The translations under genes were made by a program, and so were the position numbers. 64,000 nt of DNA, taken from the NCBI RefSeq assembly GCF_963583255.1, contig NC_084810.1, positions 7,161,751-7,225,750 on the forward strand, written 5' to 3'. Every line of letters starts with the position of its first letter. Position 1 is the stretch's first letter. A model generated the notes under the pieces. That model worked only from the letters and a program-made list of their open reading frames with translations. It did no database searches and had not been told where the DNA came from. Of the stretch, positions 11,896 through 26,239 are shown in pieces. The stretch comes from Pyrus communis. Lineage: Eukaryota; Streptophyta; Magnoliopsida; Rosales; Rosaceae.

Positions 11896-12539
11896 CTCAA
11901 AATACTAAAAAAAAAAAAAAGAAAGAATAAATTATAAAAATCTACCGTATAACATTGCAAAATGATGATGAGCATCAACAGAAGGTCCAAGAATGAAAAT
12001 GGTCAAAGTGTTTTGTATTTACAAATTGCAATGCGTTACATGTTAAAAATTGGCAAAAGAAAAATCGCACTCCAATTACCGCTTTACGAATCACTTTCCC
12101 CAAAACACGAAGCCACGCCGACATCCACTGCTCATCCTCTGTCCTCCCCCGATTCCGAATTTCTGACACCCCAGAAAACCCCAGATCCAATGCACCCCAA
12201 TCCACCCTCTCCCTCACGTGTCAATCGTACGTCCCCCTCCCTTTCTCACGTGCCTCCCCATCCCCGCCTCTTTCCGCTCCCACTTTTATGAGATTCCCTC
12301 CTGCGGCAAGAGCAAGAAAAAAAGCAAAAGCGGAAAGGGAAACAAATTCCCACTCGATTTTGTGACCCCAAATGCACGTTCCACAGCCACTCGCAACCCC
12401 CGATCCGAACTCGATTAGAGTTTTCCGCATTTTGCATCGGCGTAGATCCGCGGAGCTTCGGCTAGAAGCGTCCATTCACGAGTTCTCTGAATTCTCGACG
12501 GGGTTCTAGAAGTTCAGGTTCTGCAAGGTTTCTTCGGCG

Positions 12540-14741
12540 ATGGAGTCGATATTGGCTCGGGCGCTGGAGTACACTCTCAAGTACTGGTTGAAATCCTTCT
12601 CCAGAGACCAGTTCAAGTTGCAGGGACGGACGGTTCAGCTTTCTAATTTGGGTAAATTTCAGGGATTTATTTGCTTTAGTTTTGATTTGGTCGATTCGTT
12701 GTAGTTAGAGTTTCATTGATTTGTTTTTGGATTTGGCAGATATCAATGGCGATGCTTTGCACGCGAGCATGGGATTGCCGCCGGCACTGAATGTAGCCAC
12801 GGCCAAAGTTGGAAAATTGGAGATAGTGGTTGGTGACTGTTAATTCTGCATTCTTTTATCGTGTGTATTCGATATAATTCAATTGGTTTTTGATTGATAT
12901 AGTGTCGAATTGGAAATCGGAAGTTAAATGGATTAGAAAAGGAAATGAGAAGTTAAAATGTGTTGCCTTTTTGTGCATAGTCTCTTAATTGTTACAGTAA
13001 TCTCAAATTTAGTTGAGTGTATCGTTGTACAAGATGTGATGCTCTGGTGAGAGGTTAGGGTAGATGTATATTCCAGATGGTTTTCTTTATATGCATTTTT
13101 CTCAATGCATTTTTCAGATATGAGTTAAGTAAATGACTCTTCTTTGTGTGATTTGATAGCTCCCATCTGTGGGTAATGTGCAAATAGAGCCGATTGTTGT
13201 GCAAATTGATAGGCTTGATTTGGTTTTGGAGGAGAAGTCAGATTTGGATGAGAGGAGTCCAAGAAGGTAAAAAGCCCAATTGCATATATTGCTTTATTTT
13301 ACATTTCAAGATTGAAACAAATTTTGTAGTGCAGTCATGGATTTACTGAGCAAATAAATTATTGCATGCAGTTCCCCATCTTCCTCTAGCTCAGCAAAGG
13401 GTAGCGGTTATGGATTTGCTGATAAGGTGAGGTTCAGTCAGTACAGTTATGTGTTTTCTATACAGAATGCAAATAATCTTGTTATTCTTTCTGACTAATG
13501 GAACTTGGAATCTCAGAAAGAATAAAAAAAATTAGCTAAGACTGGTAAAGGGAGAGATTGTTGCCAAATGCACTAGAGCTTTATATTGTATCTTGAATTC
13601 TTGGTGCGGAATGGCGATTATAGCTTGTTAACAAGATGAAATTTGTCAAGTTACAATATAAAGCTCCAGTCTTATTTAGTGTGTCTACCTATTTATCACC
13701 GAAGTATGGCAGATTGTATGTGTTTGGTTAGGTTCCGACCTTTCATTCATTCAATTCCTCCCTTGCTCTCATGCTTTTTGTAAACTTTCATTCCAACATT
13801 TCATCTGTTTTACGTTCTTGTGTTGTTCTGTGAACTAGAATTTCTGGTCCTTTGCTCTTGTATTTTTGCACAATTTTAATTGTTCAATAAATTTTGTTTC
13901 TTAAAAAAAAAGGTTCATACTGACTTTTCATTATTAGTAGCTCAAATCAGTTGAGAATCCAGACCTGTAATGCAAGCTTCCTTACTGACAAGTGTCTTCT
14001 TTGGTTTTTTTTGAGCATGCATAGAGATTTGAACATTTATTCTGGAAGTTACGTTATTGATCTTTTTAAAAACTATCAGATTGCAGATGGAATGACTTTG
14101 GAGATTCTCACAGTTAATCTTCTACTTGAGACTCGTGGGGGTGGTCGAAGCCAAGGAGGCGCTAGTTGGTAATTTCCAAAGGCCCAGTTCTCTAGTTATA
14201 TCTTTTCGTATATGAATATGGCCAGAAATGCTCTTATCCGCAATGAACTGGCCTTTTAAGAATACTTGATAACTATTGTAGGTTTTATAACCTTAGATTG
14301 AAGTTAAATATAGATATATCTGGTGGAAATTCTTCAATATGTGAAGTCATATTTACCATGTGCAATCATGATGTTCCTCTCTATGGATCCCTTTTGTGGG
14401 AATTTAGTTTATGATTAAGAACTTCTGGGCTCCAAACGAAGAATTGAGTTTATACCAATCAACAAGTATATCTTTTACCTCTTAAAATGATATATTATTT
14501 GTTCTAACTTATAATATAGGCCTGTAATATTTGCTAAAAATGATCTTTTTGTTGACATAGGAGGACAGAGTAGGAATTAGCCTGTGTGATCACTCATATG
14601 GTAATCATGGTTTGTGAGGATTTAAATGTTTAAGTTCTGGGTCTGTAAGAGGAGGAAGTATACTTTAGGAAAAAAACAGAAAGGTAGTAGATATTGATGG
14701 CCAAATGTAGCAGGAAGTCGAATGTTTTGCTTGCTGGAGGT

Positions 14742-14772
<31 letters not shown>

Positions 14773-17700
14773 GTGTGTGTGGGTGGGGTTATATCTTAAG
14801 GATTCAGGACGATAGTTTAGAATATTTAGATAAAAAAGTGCAGGACTGACAAGTTCAGGCTTTTTGGCAAAAACAGAATGGGACAGACAGACTCTAGGAT
14901 TTCTTTGACATTTGAAATATGAAGTTGTATAGGTGAGTGCACTGCATATGCTCATTCTTCTCTCATTTTTTTATTTGTCCCACAGGGCATCACCTCTGGC
15001 CTCTATAACCATACACAACCTTTTGCTGTATACTACCAATGAAAATTGGCAGGTAACGTGTTAGTTGCTCTGGTCATACAAACATTTTTTGACCAGGTCC
15101 GTAACTTCACCGGCTTATTTGAACTAAATGTCCTGTTACAGGTTGTAAATCTTAAGGAGGCACGGGAATTCTCCAGCGACAAAAATTTCATATATTTGTT
15201 CAAAGTAATGTGCTAATCTTTGTGCATCAGATCACTATTGTGTGTTCCATATTGTTCTCTGTCTAGCAGTGTTAGACTTCTCAATTTTGAATTAGTATTA
15301 AATGATGACGAATTCTTTCTTACCAGAAACTTGAGTGGGAATCTTTGTCTATTGATCTCCTTCCCCACCCTGATATGTTCATGGATGATAACATAGCACG
15401 TACTGAAGATGGAAGAAACCAGAGAGACGACGATGGTGCAAAGCGAGTTTTCTTTGGTGGGGAGCGCTTTATAGAAGGAATTTCAGGACAAGCTAATGTA
15501 ATGCAGTTCTAAACTTTTTAGTTAATTATTGATGGATTTATTTTTACTCCATATATCAGTGTGAATCTAGAGAGCGTCCGGTGCTTTCTGTGCTTTTTTT
15601 TTCACGGAATCTTTCTTCACTTTGTGACTATGACCAGATCACAGTGCAAAGGACTGAATTAAACAGTCCACTTGGACTTGAGGTTCAGTTACATATCACA
15701 GAGGCCATTTGTCCTGCTATAAGTGAACCAGGTAACAAGTGAATTATATTTGATCACCCGTTTCACTGGTTCTATAATTATACAAGACATTGTATACATA
15801 TAGCTTGGTGCTAATATGTAATCATGTGGCGCAGGACTACGTGCTCTTCTCCGCTTTATGACAGGATTGTATGTCTGTCTGAATAGAGGAGATGTTGATT
15901 CAAATACTCAGCAGGTATGCTGTTGGCTTTACTTCATTCTCAATCTATTTTTTGGCTAACATTTTATGATTCTCTAGCTATTCTCTCTCTCTTTCTCTCT
16001 GTCTATCTATCTCTCTCTCTCTCTCTACATCTCTCATGGAATTTTTTGCAGCGATCCACAGAAGCAGCAGGACGTTCTATAGTCTCAATTGTTGTGGACC
16101 ACATATTTCTCTGCATTAAAGATGCTGGTTTGTGATTTTCCTTTACAAATGTTATAGCGACTTAATACTTGTGTGCATTGAAAAGACAGGATGTATTTTA
16201 TGCAACCCAATTTATTGACAAAGAATGGGCCAGGGAACCCAATTTGTTGGTATCTACAAGGTTGCATGTTACATTCATTCAAATTATTTCTTTTGTTATT
16301 TTTGTTTTTTAAATTGAAGCATTCTTAGAAGTGTTGGATTTACTTGCAGAGTTCAAGCTCGAACTTTTAATGCAATCACTCTTCTTCTCACGGGTACTGT
16401 CCTATGACTCTTACATATGTGATTAAACTTTTCTTTATCATCATCTCAGTCTTTGTTCAAACTAATACATATTTGACTCTTGGGTTTACATGCTACTGAA
16501 ATGAGATTCAGTTTAGAGTGCTTATGATCCAAGGAGGGTCCTGTAAGAAAAATATATTATATTTCCCAAATTTGTCACAATCAAAATTAAAACTATTTGG
16601 CATTTGAAATCTGTGCAATTTATGTCTATTTGACTCAATTAGGAGTCCAGAATCTTATATGGGGATCCACTTTTCCAGGCCAGTGTTTCAGATGGAGAAA
16701 TTGACAACAACTTGTCGAGGGTTATGATTGGTGGACTGTTTTTAAGGTAAATATTGTTAATTTAGGATGTTGCAAGAGATTTGGTGGTGGTAAGTATGTT
16801 TTCCCATCATTCTCCTGGAGCTCAGTTGGTCTTTGACTACCTTTAGGGTGTTGTTTCTGCATTTGTGCATTTCTTTTCCTGATTTCTTAGGTAGAAGTTC
16901 ACATATAACTCTAACAATTGACAAGGATTATATGTTAACCATAGATTGTTTGTTCATACCTGCATTGTATCTGCAGCGATTTTGTGACTAGACCTATTGC
17001 ATTTCTATTTTTTTTTTAAGCCACGATGAATTATGGATGTAGTTTTAAAGATAAGTATGATTTTGTACATAGCTCCATGTGGGAAACGTTTAAATTTGAG
17101 AAATGCCTTCCCCTTTCAATTCGATATATGTTCAGTCCTATGGCTAAGTTATAATTTATGTTGGTGGCTGGAATGTAGGGATACCTTTTCGCGGCCTCCA
17201 TGCACTTTGGTTCAACCATCAATGCATGCAGTTTCTGAAGAACCTCTGCATGTTCCTGACTTCGGTACGGGATAAATTTATTTATGTAGACTAGAGAAGA
17301 CGAAATTTAACCCAGTGGCCGTGTGCTGGATGTTGGGTATCTGTAGTTTGAAATTATTCTCTTATCAGTTTTGTATTATTGTTTGGACAGGCAAGAATTT
17401 TTGCCCTCCCATATATCCTTTGGGAGATCAGGAGTGGCAATTCATTAAAGGTGTCCCTTTTTTGTGCCTCCACTCTCTTCAGATCAAGCCATCCCCAGTC
17501 CCTCCATCTTTTGCTTCACAAACAGTAATTAATTGTCAACCCTTAATGGTATGTGTTGACATCTTTTATTTGTTCCATCTTTTATATGTTTTCCTTTGTG
17601 AATCTTCAAGTATCATTTTTCATTTTTTTTTCCCGTTTGTTTTTTGGTTTAAATTCTAGATTGATCTCCAAGAAGGATCGTGTTTGAGGATCGCTTCCTT

Positions 17701-20700
17701 CCTGGCTGATGGAATTGTGGTCAATCCTGGTGCTGTTGTACCAGATTCCTCAGTAAATTCCTTGATTTTCACCCTCAAGGAGTTAGATGTGACTGTTCCT
17801 TTGGACATAGATAAGTTGTGTGACTCTGCTAACAACAGGGACAATATCTACCAGAGTGCCTTTTCTGGAGCAAGGCTTCATATCAAGAACTTGTTATTTT
17901 CAGAGTCACCATCACTAAAACTAAGGTTACTGAATCTGGAGAAGGACCCTGCTTGCTTTTGTCTTTGGGAAGGTCAACCAATTGATGCCAGCCAGAAGAA
18001 ATGGAGTGCTAGAGCATCACACATTAGTTTGTCATTAGAAAAGTGCACTAAGTCAGCTGGCCTTCAGAGTTCTATTGATTGGAATTCAGGCATGTGGAGA
18101 TGTGTTGAGCTGAAAGATGCTTGTGTTGAAGTAGCTATGGTAACTGCTGATGGGAGCCCATTAACAAATGTTCCTCCTCCCGGTGGTATTGTCAGGGTGG
18201 GGGTAGCTTGGCAAAACTATCTCTCCAACACATCTGTTGAACAGTTATTTTTTGTTTTGGATCTTTATTCGTACTTTGGCAGAGTTAGTGAAAAAATTGT
18301 TCTCGTTGGAAAAAATACTGGAAAAAAGAAGAAGAGGGATCATTCTGTTGAATTAAAGCTGATTGACAAGGTTCCCAATGATACAGCGGTAAGCTTGGCA
18401 GTCAAAAATCTCCAGATTAAATTTCTGGAGTCATCTTCCATGAATATTGAAGGAATGCCTCTGGTTCAGTTTATTGGTGATGATCTCTTCATAAAAGTTA
18501 CTCACAGAACTCTTGGTGGTGCAATTGCTGTTTCATCCACTATTCATTGGGATAGTGTTGAGGTGGACTGTGTAGACACTGAGGGAAACTTGGGACATGA
18601 GAACGGCTCAGGTTTAACTTATGTCGAAAATGGTCTTTCAACCAGTGGAAATGGATACCCTCAGCTAAGACCTGTATTTTGGATACATAACCAAACAAAA
18701 CATCAATCAAATGGCAAGGCTTTTGTGGATCCATTTCTGGACATAAGTATGGTACACGTAATTCCTTTAAATGAACGTGATGCAGAGTGTCATAGTCTGA
18801 ATGTGTGTGCGTCTATCTCTGGCATACGCCTAGGTGGGGGAATGAACTATGCTGAATCCTTGCTGCATCGCTTTGGAATACTTGGCCCTGATGGTGGTCC
18901 TGGAAAGGGGCTCTCTAAGGAGTTAGAAAAATTGCAAGCTGGACCACTGTCGGAACTTTTCAAACCATCGCATCTCATTATTGATCTGAAAGAGGGTATG
19001 GGACAATATGATTTTGGTAATTTTGTTTAGTTACATGCACGCAAAGTCTGTTTATCCTGTTCTTTTTTCCCTTGTCATTTCCTATCAGTACTGATTTTAC
19101 TCACTGTTACACAAATCGCTCTAATATTCCATCTTCTTCCAGATAGAAGTTCACGAGACGGGAAAGAAAGTGGGGTTTTGCACTTGGGAAAACCAGATGA
19201 TGTCGACGTGTCCATAGAGTTCAAAAATTGGTTATTTGCTCTTGAAGGTGAACGGGAGATTGCAGAAAGATGGTGGTTTGATAATCATGAGGATGTGCAA
19301 AGAGAAGAGAGGTGTTGGCACACAACGTTCCATAATCTGCATGTAAAAGCAAAAAGTAGTCCAAAGCATAGGCTGAGTGGCAATGGAAAGTCTTACAGGG
19401 CCCAAAAATATCCTGTGGAATTGGTTACAGTAAGGATTTCTCTCCCTTTCCATTGCGGCTCTCTCTTTTTAAGGTTTTAATGCGCTAGTTGAGCCTGCTA
19501 AAGGCATGTTGGATGAAGCATACATGCATATTGATTATTAAAGGTGACATTTTTTGAAAAGGGTCAGCTTTACATGAATAAGCCAGCATCATTGAAGTGT
19601 TTTGTCATTTTATTTTTGGGTCGTTTCTTGGGGGAAACAAGTAAATTATGGTCTTCCTGGGTGATATCTTAGGTATTTTAAAATTTGTAAGTTGCATGCA
19701 TTGCTATGTCCCTGTTTTGGTGTTGGTTCACTCTATTATACTTGATCTCTGTGGTCATAATAGTAACACTCATGAGACGGTCACAGAACACACCCGGTGC
19801 ACTCTTCCACTTCATCCATCCAGCTTGTATTCTATGGTTGAGATCTCCATCCTATCTTGCAAATGAACGGAGATTTGGATGAAGATTTTAACCATAGAAT
19901 TTAAGCTGGATGGATGAAGTGGAAAAGTGCACTGTGTGTTTTGTGCAATCGTTGTATGCCACTAAAGCTTAAGAGAAAATTTTATAGGACGTCAATAAGG
20001 CCAGCAATGCTTTATGGCACAAAATGGTAGGCGGTCAAGCATCAACACATGCAAAAAATGAGTGCAGTGGAGATGAGAATGCTTTGTTAGATGTGTGAGC
20101 ACACAAGAAAAGACGGAGTTAAGAACGAGGATATCCGAGGTAGAGTAGGAGTGGCTGCAATTGAAGATAAGTTGAGAGAAAATAGGTTAAGGTGGTTTGG
20201 ACATGTGAAATGAAGACTTATAGATTTTCTGGTTAGAAAATGCAATTATGAGATCGAGGCTCAGGCCAAAAGGGGCAGAGGAAGACCTAGGGAAGAGACT
20301 TTAAAAAAAGACATGGATACTTAGAGATAATGAAAGACTTGGCGCAAAATCGAGCGAAGTGCCGTTCTACGATTCATACAGGCGACACCACTTAGTGGGA
20401 TAAGGCTTTGTTGTTGTTGTGGTTAGTGAAGTATGATTATTCTCGGGTTTACCATAAGTGGGTCCTTATAGTAGGGTGAGAAGTTGTCTTGCTCATGCAC
20501 TCAGAACTATCTCACGGTTGGGATTCAAATTGCAGATATCTAATAGTAATAGAGACCTAACAATTGGTAGTCAATGTCTCGCAAGGATTAGTTTGAGATT
20601 TAGGCAAAATGAGCAAAGTACATTCATGCAAAGATTTTGTTCTTTTGTTTGTTTCCCCCCTTTTTTTTTTAAAATTTAAAATTTCAAAATTCTAGTGAGC

Positions 20701-21930
20701 TGATGATACTAAGCATATACTTTGGTAGAACTTGGTTGGTTGTGCCTGTGCTGCATTCAAGATCAAATGTTCTGACACAATAGATATAGTTTGCTTCTAT
20801 TAGAATATTATCGAATGCAAATATGTGCAACTGTGTGATTCATTTCAATTTCGTCATTTATGCACCTTCATTTTAATCAGAGATATCGAAGTCATTATCT
20901 CATGCATTTAAATATGGTTCCAGGTTGGTGTGCAAGGCTTGCAGACGCTAAAGCCCCATGCTCAGAAGTCTAACAATGCTGCTATCTTACCTGCGAATGG
21001 GATCAAGGAAACTACTGAGACATCTGGAGGTATAGATCTTGAAATTCGCATGGTGATACCAGAGGACCCAGTTGATCATGAAATGGTGGTATGGGCTGTG
21101 GAAAATGTGAAATTCTCTGTTAAGCAACCGGTAATGCGTTTTTTCAAGTTAACAACTGTATTTTATCTTCTAAAAACTGTTCTGCATTGTGACACTTTTG
21201 TCTCTATAGATTGAGGCGGTTGTAACAAAGGATGAGTTGCAACATCTTACTTTTCTGTGCAAGTCGGAAGTTGAATCAATGGGTCGAGTCACTGCTGGAA
21301 TTCTGAGGCTACTCAAGCTGGAGGGTTCCATTGGCGAGGCTGCAATGGAACAACTGAGCAACCTCGGTACGTTACTAAACATTTTGTCAGCCTATGAATG
21401 CATCTCTCCATTAATTCTGATCAGAGTTGAGCTGTTATTTTCTTCCAGGTCCTTAGAATGCTAAAAAAGTTAATCAATTGACACCGATGTTTTACTCACA
21501 TTTGTACGTTTTTAAAAAGAATTTAGCCAACAAGTTTTATCTGGTATATGTTATTGGGATACCACTGGAAGATTATCTATTTATTATTTTTGGGCCTTAT
21601 GTAATTTGGATATGAATATGACTTTCAGGAACAGAGGGCATTGACAAGATATTCTCCCCTGGAAAGCTCACCAGGGGTGGCAGCTTTTCCAGTACTGGGC
21701 TCTCTCAATCAAACTTGGTTAATGAAACCCCAAGTACAACCTCCACCTTGGAATCAACAGTGGCTTCACTCGAGGAGGCATTTACAGAATCACAGGCCAA
21801 GTGCACTGCTCTTCTTGCAGACCTAGATAGTTCAGAACAAGCCGTGCAGCATCTTGCAACTGTAAAACAACTCAGTGAGAAACTTCAGAGTATGGAGAGT
21901 TTATTGACGCAATTACGGTCGCAGATATAG
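12540..21930 (+). CDS. Chorein-domain (VPS13-like, BLTP3/UHRF1BP1-type) bridge-like lipid transfer protein, 20 exons
   Basis: The protein is a rod-shaped, hydrophobic-groove lipid transporter of the chorein family; such proteins move bulk phospholipid between membranes at contact sites (family knowledge). Exons: 12540-12651, 12740-12828, 13160-13266, 13372-13426, 14080-14168, 14986-15052, 15142-15204, 15327-15497, 15638-15731, 15835-15914, 16052-16127, 16350-16393, 16679-16746, 17179-17264, 17391-17548, 17660-18995, 19143-19429, 20924-21130, 21210-21366, 21629-21930. All junctions are GT-AG and the phases close on 1215 residues plus TAG. The N-terminal chorein segment (residues 1 to about 120: [26 protein letters not shown]) is the diagnostic part. 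Residues 454-898 come from one large exon. The last 60 residues form a heptad-like coiled coil ([15 protein letters not shown]). The start is the first ATG of a GC-rich leader. The specific BLTP3 assignment is by overall form and is less sure than the chorein class. Confidence 0.88.
19780..19949. mobile_element. MITE in intron 17 of the chorein gene
   Basis: Long inverted repeats of about 60 bp: the left arm GTGCACTCTTCCACTTCATC matches the inverse of the right arm ending GATGAAGTGGAAAAGTGCAC, with AACACAC outer blocks on both sides. Only a short loop separates the arms, so the intron RNA could form a strong hairpin. Confidence 0.7.
19955..20425 (+). mobile_element. RTE-type LINE, 5'-truncated 3' end, in intron 17
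   Basis: The plus strand encodes a broken tail of an RTE-class reverse transcriptase: TRPAMLYGT, then blocks similar to [20 protein letters not shown] and GRGRPR. It ends in GGGATAAGGCTTTGTTGTTGTTG, the TTG-repeat tail typical of plant RTE elements. Stops and frameshifts show it is dead. It is in the sense orientation of the host gene. Confidence 0.75.
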
Positions 21931-22634
21931 GTCATTGTTTGCTATTCTTTTGCCCCCTCCCCTGTAATACCTTGGGATGAAAATGATCCCAATCTGTCTA
22001 GCTTACCCATTCTTTATCTGTATATAAGGGGGAAAAAGTTGCTGCAGAGATTATGCATGTATTCATGTCTGGTATAGCAGTTTTGTATCTAAGGTCCTAC
22101 ATATGTATCGATTTAAATTTCTAAAGAAATGTACCCGTCTTGTTAGCTATCGTAGTTGGCAAACCGATGATATTGGTACTCTCCCCTTGTCTATAAGCTT
22201 CTTATAAGCCCAAGTGGGGGTGACAATTTTGAACGCGACTCAAATCCGACTCAAATCCGGCGTGAAATTGTGGTGGATTTAAGTTAATTTGGTCCGATAA
22301 GTGTTTTTCTGTTGATAAATGCAATATTGTTTGGCAGTGACTCGAACTTGTCTTCAGCATTACATATTTTTAGCCACGCGAGTTACAAACACCTTGTAAA
22401 CATTTGGCTTAAACATACGGAAATTTTGACATCTACCTCGCATATGTTACACAACAAAGGTTCGCCACAGTATGATTGTCCGTGCTCTAACTTTCGGTCA
22501 CATAGTACATATCACTAGTGTTGCTCTATCATGAATGCCACCAAATGCATTGCTACAACCAACCAAAGGTGTCCCAATTGAACTGCAATAAGCATTTTTC
22601 TAAAGTAGTGGCAACAAACCAACTTGGATGAGCT
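21931..22634. other. Intergenic space between convergent genes
   Basis: The 704 bp between the two stop codons must hold the 3' untranslated regions and poly(A) signals of both genes. No third gene or repeat is evident. Confidence 0.5.
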
Positions 22635-25600
22635 TTAAGAACTTTCCATAGCATCCCAACGCCAAATAGTTCCGTCCTCACAGCAGCTTAGAATGGTGCT
22701 GCAATATAGAATAATGCAACGAGGAAACACTCTTGTTATCGCGGGATATGGCAATTACAAGGTCATGTAAAGATTAATGTCAAATAAAAGATAATACATA
22801 GTTAAAACAATGAGAAATAAACTATGCATGAATCACCTTCCATCAAAAGACGTAGCAGTTTGCCTAATCGGAGATTTTGATTGAGGATGTAACAACCTGA
22901 AAAAACGGTGCAGGGTAGTGGTTTACATTTCAAAGTTACAACTTTCTTCAGCATGTAGTTTTGGTAAACAGAAACACGAACTAACTTTGCAATAAGAACA
23001 GGAGGGCTGGATTGTAGTTCCCAAATGAAAATCTTTCCTTCTCTATTCCCTGCAAGAAAGAAAACAATAGAGCGCTAAGAAGTCGACATATAGTTGTGCA
23101 ACAGTTGGAACATCTAAAGTTACATGGTTCCTTAGATTTTGAAAGAACGAAGAATTATATCAACTGGTGCAATTACAACTGTTGAAGAAATTCCTTGTGC
23201 GGTATGCAGTACCTATAGCAGCTGCATTGTAATGGAAATCACAGGAAAACTTGATGAACCAGATATCACACTCCGGAACCGGGTATTTTTGAAGGATGTC
23301 AACAGTGCCCTAACCAGAAAGCAGCCAAATAACATTTTAGGCCACCATAAAGTAAACAACTGGAATTCTACAGAGTCAACTAAAATCAGCAATAATTCAT
23401 GGAACAGGCAGTAAAGACCAAGAAAAGTGGGCATTTCTTGGTAACTTTTTTGTTTTTAATTAGAAAAATAAAGGAAAGTGAGTAGCCAGATGATAGAGGT
23501 GACTATTTAGTTTTAGAATGCTTTAGTGTTTAGTGTTAGTTTTATATATTCCACCTCATTTCTTCCTCACCTTTGTGACCTCCTCTCTGTCGTCTATACA
23601 GTTCCTCTATTTCTTTAATTTAAAGGAAAACACAGAAAAAAAAAAATGTTACCAATTGGCCCTTAACATTTAAAAACAAGAGGAGCAAGAAGTTCTAACC
23701 TCCCCAGGAGACTGTTCCTTCATTTTTGGTTCCCACAGCACAATTTCATTGTCAACACTCTGGAAATTCACAGAATAATCTATTAATGTAATCATTAGAG
23801 AATCTACGGAATTCAGCTACAACAGGTATCTAAAAGCAATTCAAGCTACTCATATCTGAAATTTATTTGTTAATATTAATATATAGACACAATTAATCAC
23901 TCCATGCATGTTATACTAAACAGCTATTAAACTAAATCTTGCTTTTAGGTGATCCAATAAGCTATTCAGAGGTTGATGCCACAAACAGATAAATCAACTT
24001 TTCTGGAATTGATGTGTTTCTCATTAACTCATTCGAACCAGCTGATTGTGCTGATTTAAGTTTTTGCCAATTAGTAAACGAAACAAACGATTTGACGTAT
24101 AAAGATTTTGCATCCTATACAATGTTTACATTTTCCATTCCCAAACAACCTTCAGATTTTATACGGAAAAGAATGAAAATAGGGATGAAATTGTTATTCA
24201 CCTTTGAGAGGAGAAAATCACCAAGCCACCTATTACAGTCAACATAGTTTGTATGAATGGAAGCTATGAATACCTGAAAGGTTAAAGTAATCTCAGACAA
24301 TAGGAGAATGAAAACGCTAATCTGTAACACAAAGAACAGGTACTTACAGGAAATTGCACATATTTTGTAGGAAATTTTGAAGGAAGATCTGTCCATGTGA
24401 AAGATTTCTCTACATATGTCCAGAACTCTAAAACAAAGCAATGTATAAGAAATGAAATTAGAAATAACACTCTGTTTTCATAAGAAATTAGAACTAACCA
24501 TTGTGATCCATGCCATATAGTTACATAACTATGGTTTACTAAATCCAATTATGTAAATTGTCATATGGAGCAAAACCATGTAGTCCTACCCTTCATTGAC
24601 CAGATCTTAACAGTGTTGTCCATGCCACAACTCGCAATACGATATATGTCAGAAGGATGAAAGTCCTATCAAAACCATGAAGAACAAGGTAAACATGACT
24701 AGCTCTCAGTCGTTTTCTTTTATCAAAACTTCACAACAAAAAGAAAAAAGAAAACAATAAATTTATATTTTAAAAGATTTCATGGAAAGGTGGCAGGATA
24801 TAACTCCCTGTCTGATATGCTTACCACACTTAGGACTTCATTGCGGTGACCCCCTGCTCCAGCAAATATCAAAATGCATATTCCAGTCTGAACATTCCAT
24901 AGCCGAACTGACTCATCCTGGAAATTTCTAAAATTACTAATAAAATAAACAACAAACATCTTAAAAGAAGAGAAAAGGAAAAGGTTATCGTGTTCACTTT
25001 GCTTGCTGACACCACAAGTGATGACTTCAACGGTTGCGTCCTGATCTCATTTATTGAGTCCCCATGGCCAACAAAACTCTGCACATGGATGAGTACATTA
25101 GGGAGAAAAAAGATGCAAAGAAAGAAAATCATCTATTTTCATTGCCACGCAAGAACTTTTAAAATTTCAAAGATTTCAGATGTACACTTTCATCCTAATT
25201 GTATGCTAAGTATAGTTAAAAGCACCATTATAAAGTACAGGAGTACTAAGATACCTTGTCTATCTTCTCACTGCCACAATCGATGACACGCATTATACCA
25301 TTAATTCCTCCAGCCACAAGCAATGGTGATCCATCACTATTGCATGCCCAGCTCACAGTGTAAAAAGACTCATCCTTCTGATCTACACAAAACACATGAA
25401 AATCACATATCCGCAAAAAGTTCTAAACATTAACAAATGGATGCTTAACTGTTTGATAAATGACCGAGAAAAGAATACTAATCCATTTGATCAATGATGG
25501 AATGATGGCTGTCTTGACTTACATCTTCATCAATGTAGGACTGCAACACAGCGATCACACCCCCTTCTAGGCATTGGTATACAGTCACCTGAAACAAAAA

Positions 25601-26239
25601 GAACAGTATAACAATCACAACACTTCACAACAAATAGTGGAAGGAGAACATTGCATTTTGTCTCTCTCAGATAGTTTTTTTTACGCAATGAACAATTCGG
25701 GGAACAAATTCACGTTGTTTATTGGAAAACGGAGTAATGAACTACACACTACCAGCTCAGAACAACCATAATTCACCACTACCCAGCCGCATTGTAATCC
25801 AATGCTGTTAATGTTAAAGATGATGCCTTGTTTTGTTTTACTCGGATTCCCGGAACACTAACTTTAGTCCATATAACGATCATGTACAAATAAATTACTA
25901 ATCCACTCAATCTAGCAAAACCCAGTAAACCAAATTACAAGAAACAAAAAAATTTACTGAATTTTCAGCCATAAAAGTATAAAACCCATGTTTAGTTGCA
26001 GAGAAAACGCAGGAAAATCCAACTAACAATCCCAGAATTAGAACGGAAGAGTAACGAACCCGATTGCCACCGACTGTGGCGAATACGTTGAAGTAGCGAG
26101 AGTCGATGAAGTTGAAAACGATGGCGTATAGGGGCCGCTTGCCCTCTTGGAGCCTGTTGGTGACTCTGTACTCTTTCTTCTTCGAGGGTGCGAGCGAACC
26201 CACCACCGGTTCCGACCCTAAAGCGAACTTTGCCGCCAT
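22635..26239 (-). CDS. FIE: FIE, WD40 (ESC/EED-type) subunit of Polycomb Repressive Complex 2, 13 exons
   Basis: FIE is the plant EED homologue. It binds the H3K27 methyltransferase subunit and trimethylated H3K27 and is needed for silencing in endosperm, seed and flower development. Exons, 5' to 3': 26239-26060, 25588-25523, 25377-25255, 25078-24998, 24917-24825, 24665-24590, 24427-24348, 24273-24202, 23759-23700, 23309-23213, 23049-22986, 22896-22837, 22698-22635. All phases agree and give 371 residues, against about 370 known for FIE. Recognisable blocks include KKKEYRVTNRLQEGK (N-terminus), VGHGDSINEIRTQPLK, SKDESVRLWNVQTGICI, SVDFHPSDIYRIASCGMD, KEFWTYVEKSFTWTD and the last WD repeat CCEDGTIWRWD. 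An in-frame upstream ATG at 26284 would add 15 residues unlike the family, so 26239 is preferred. The gene looks intact. Confidence 0.95.

Noticed and set aside
14750..14776. Long G run in intron 5 of the chorein gene
   Set aside because: A simple homopolymer followed by GT repeats, most likely slippage or assembly noise; it does not touch an exon.
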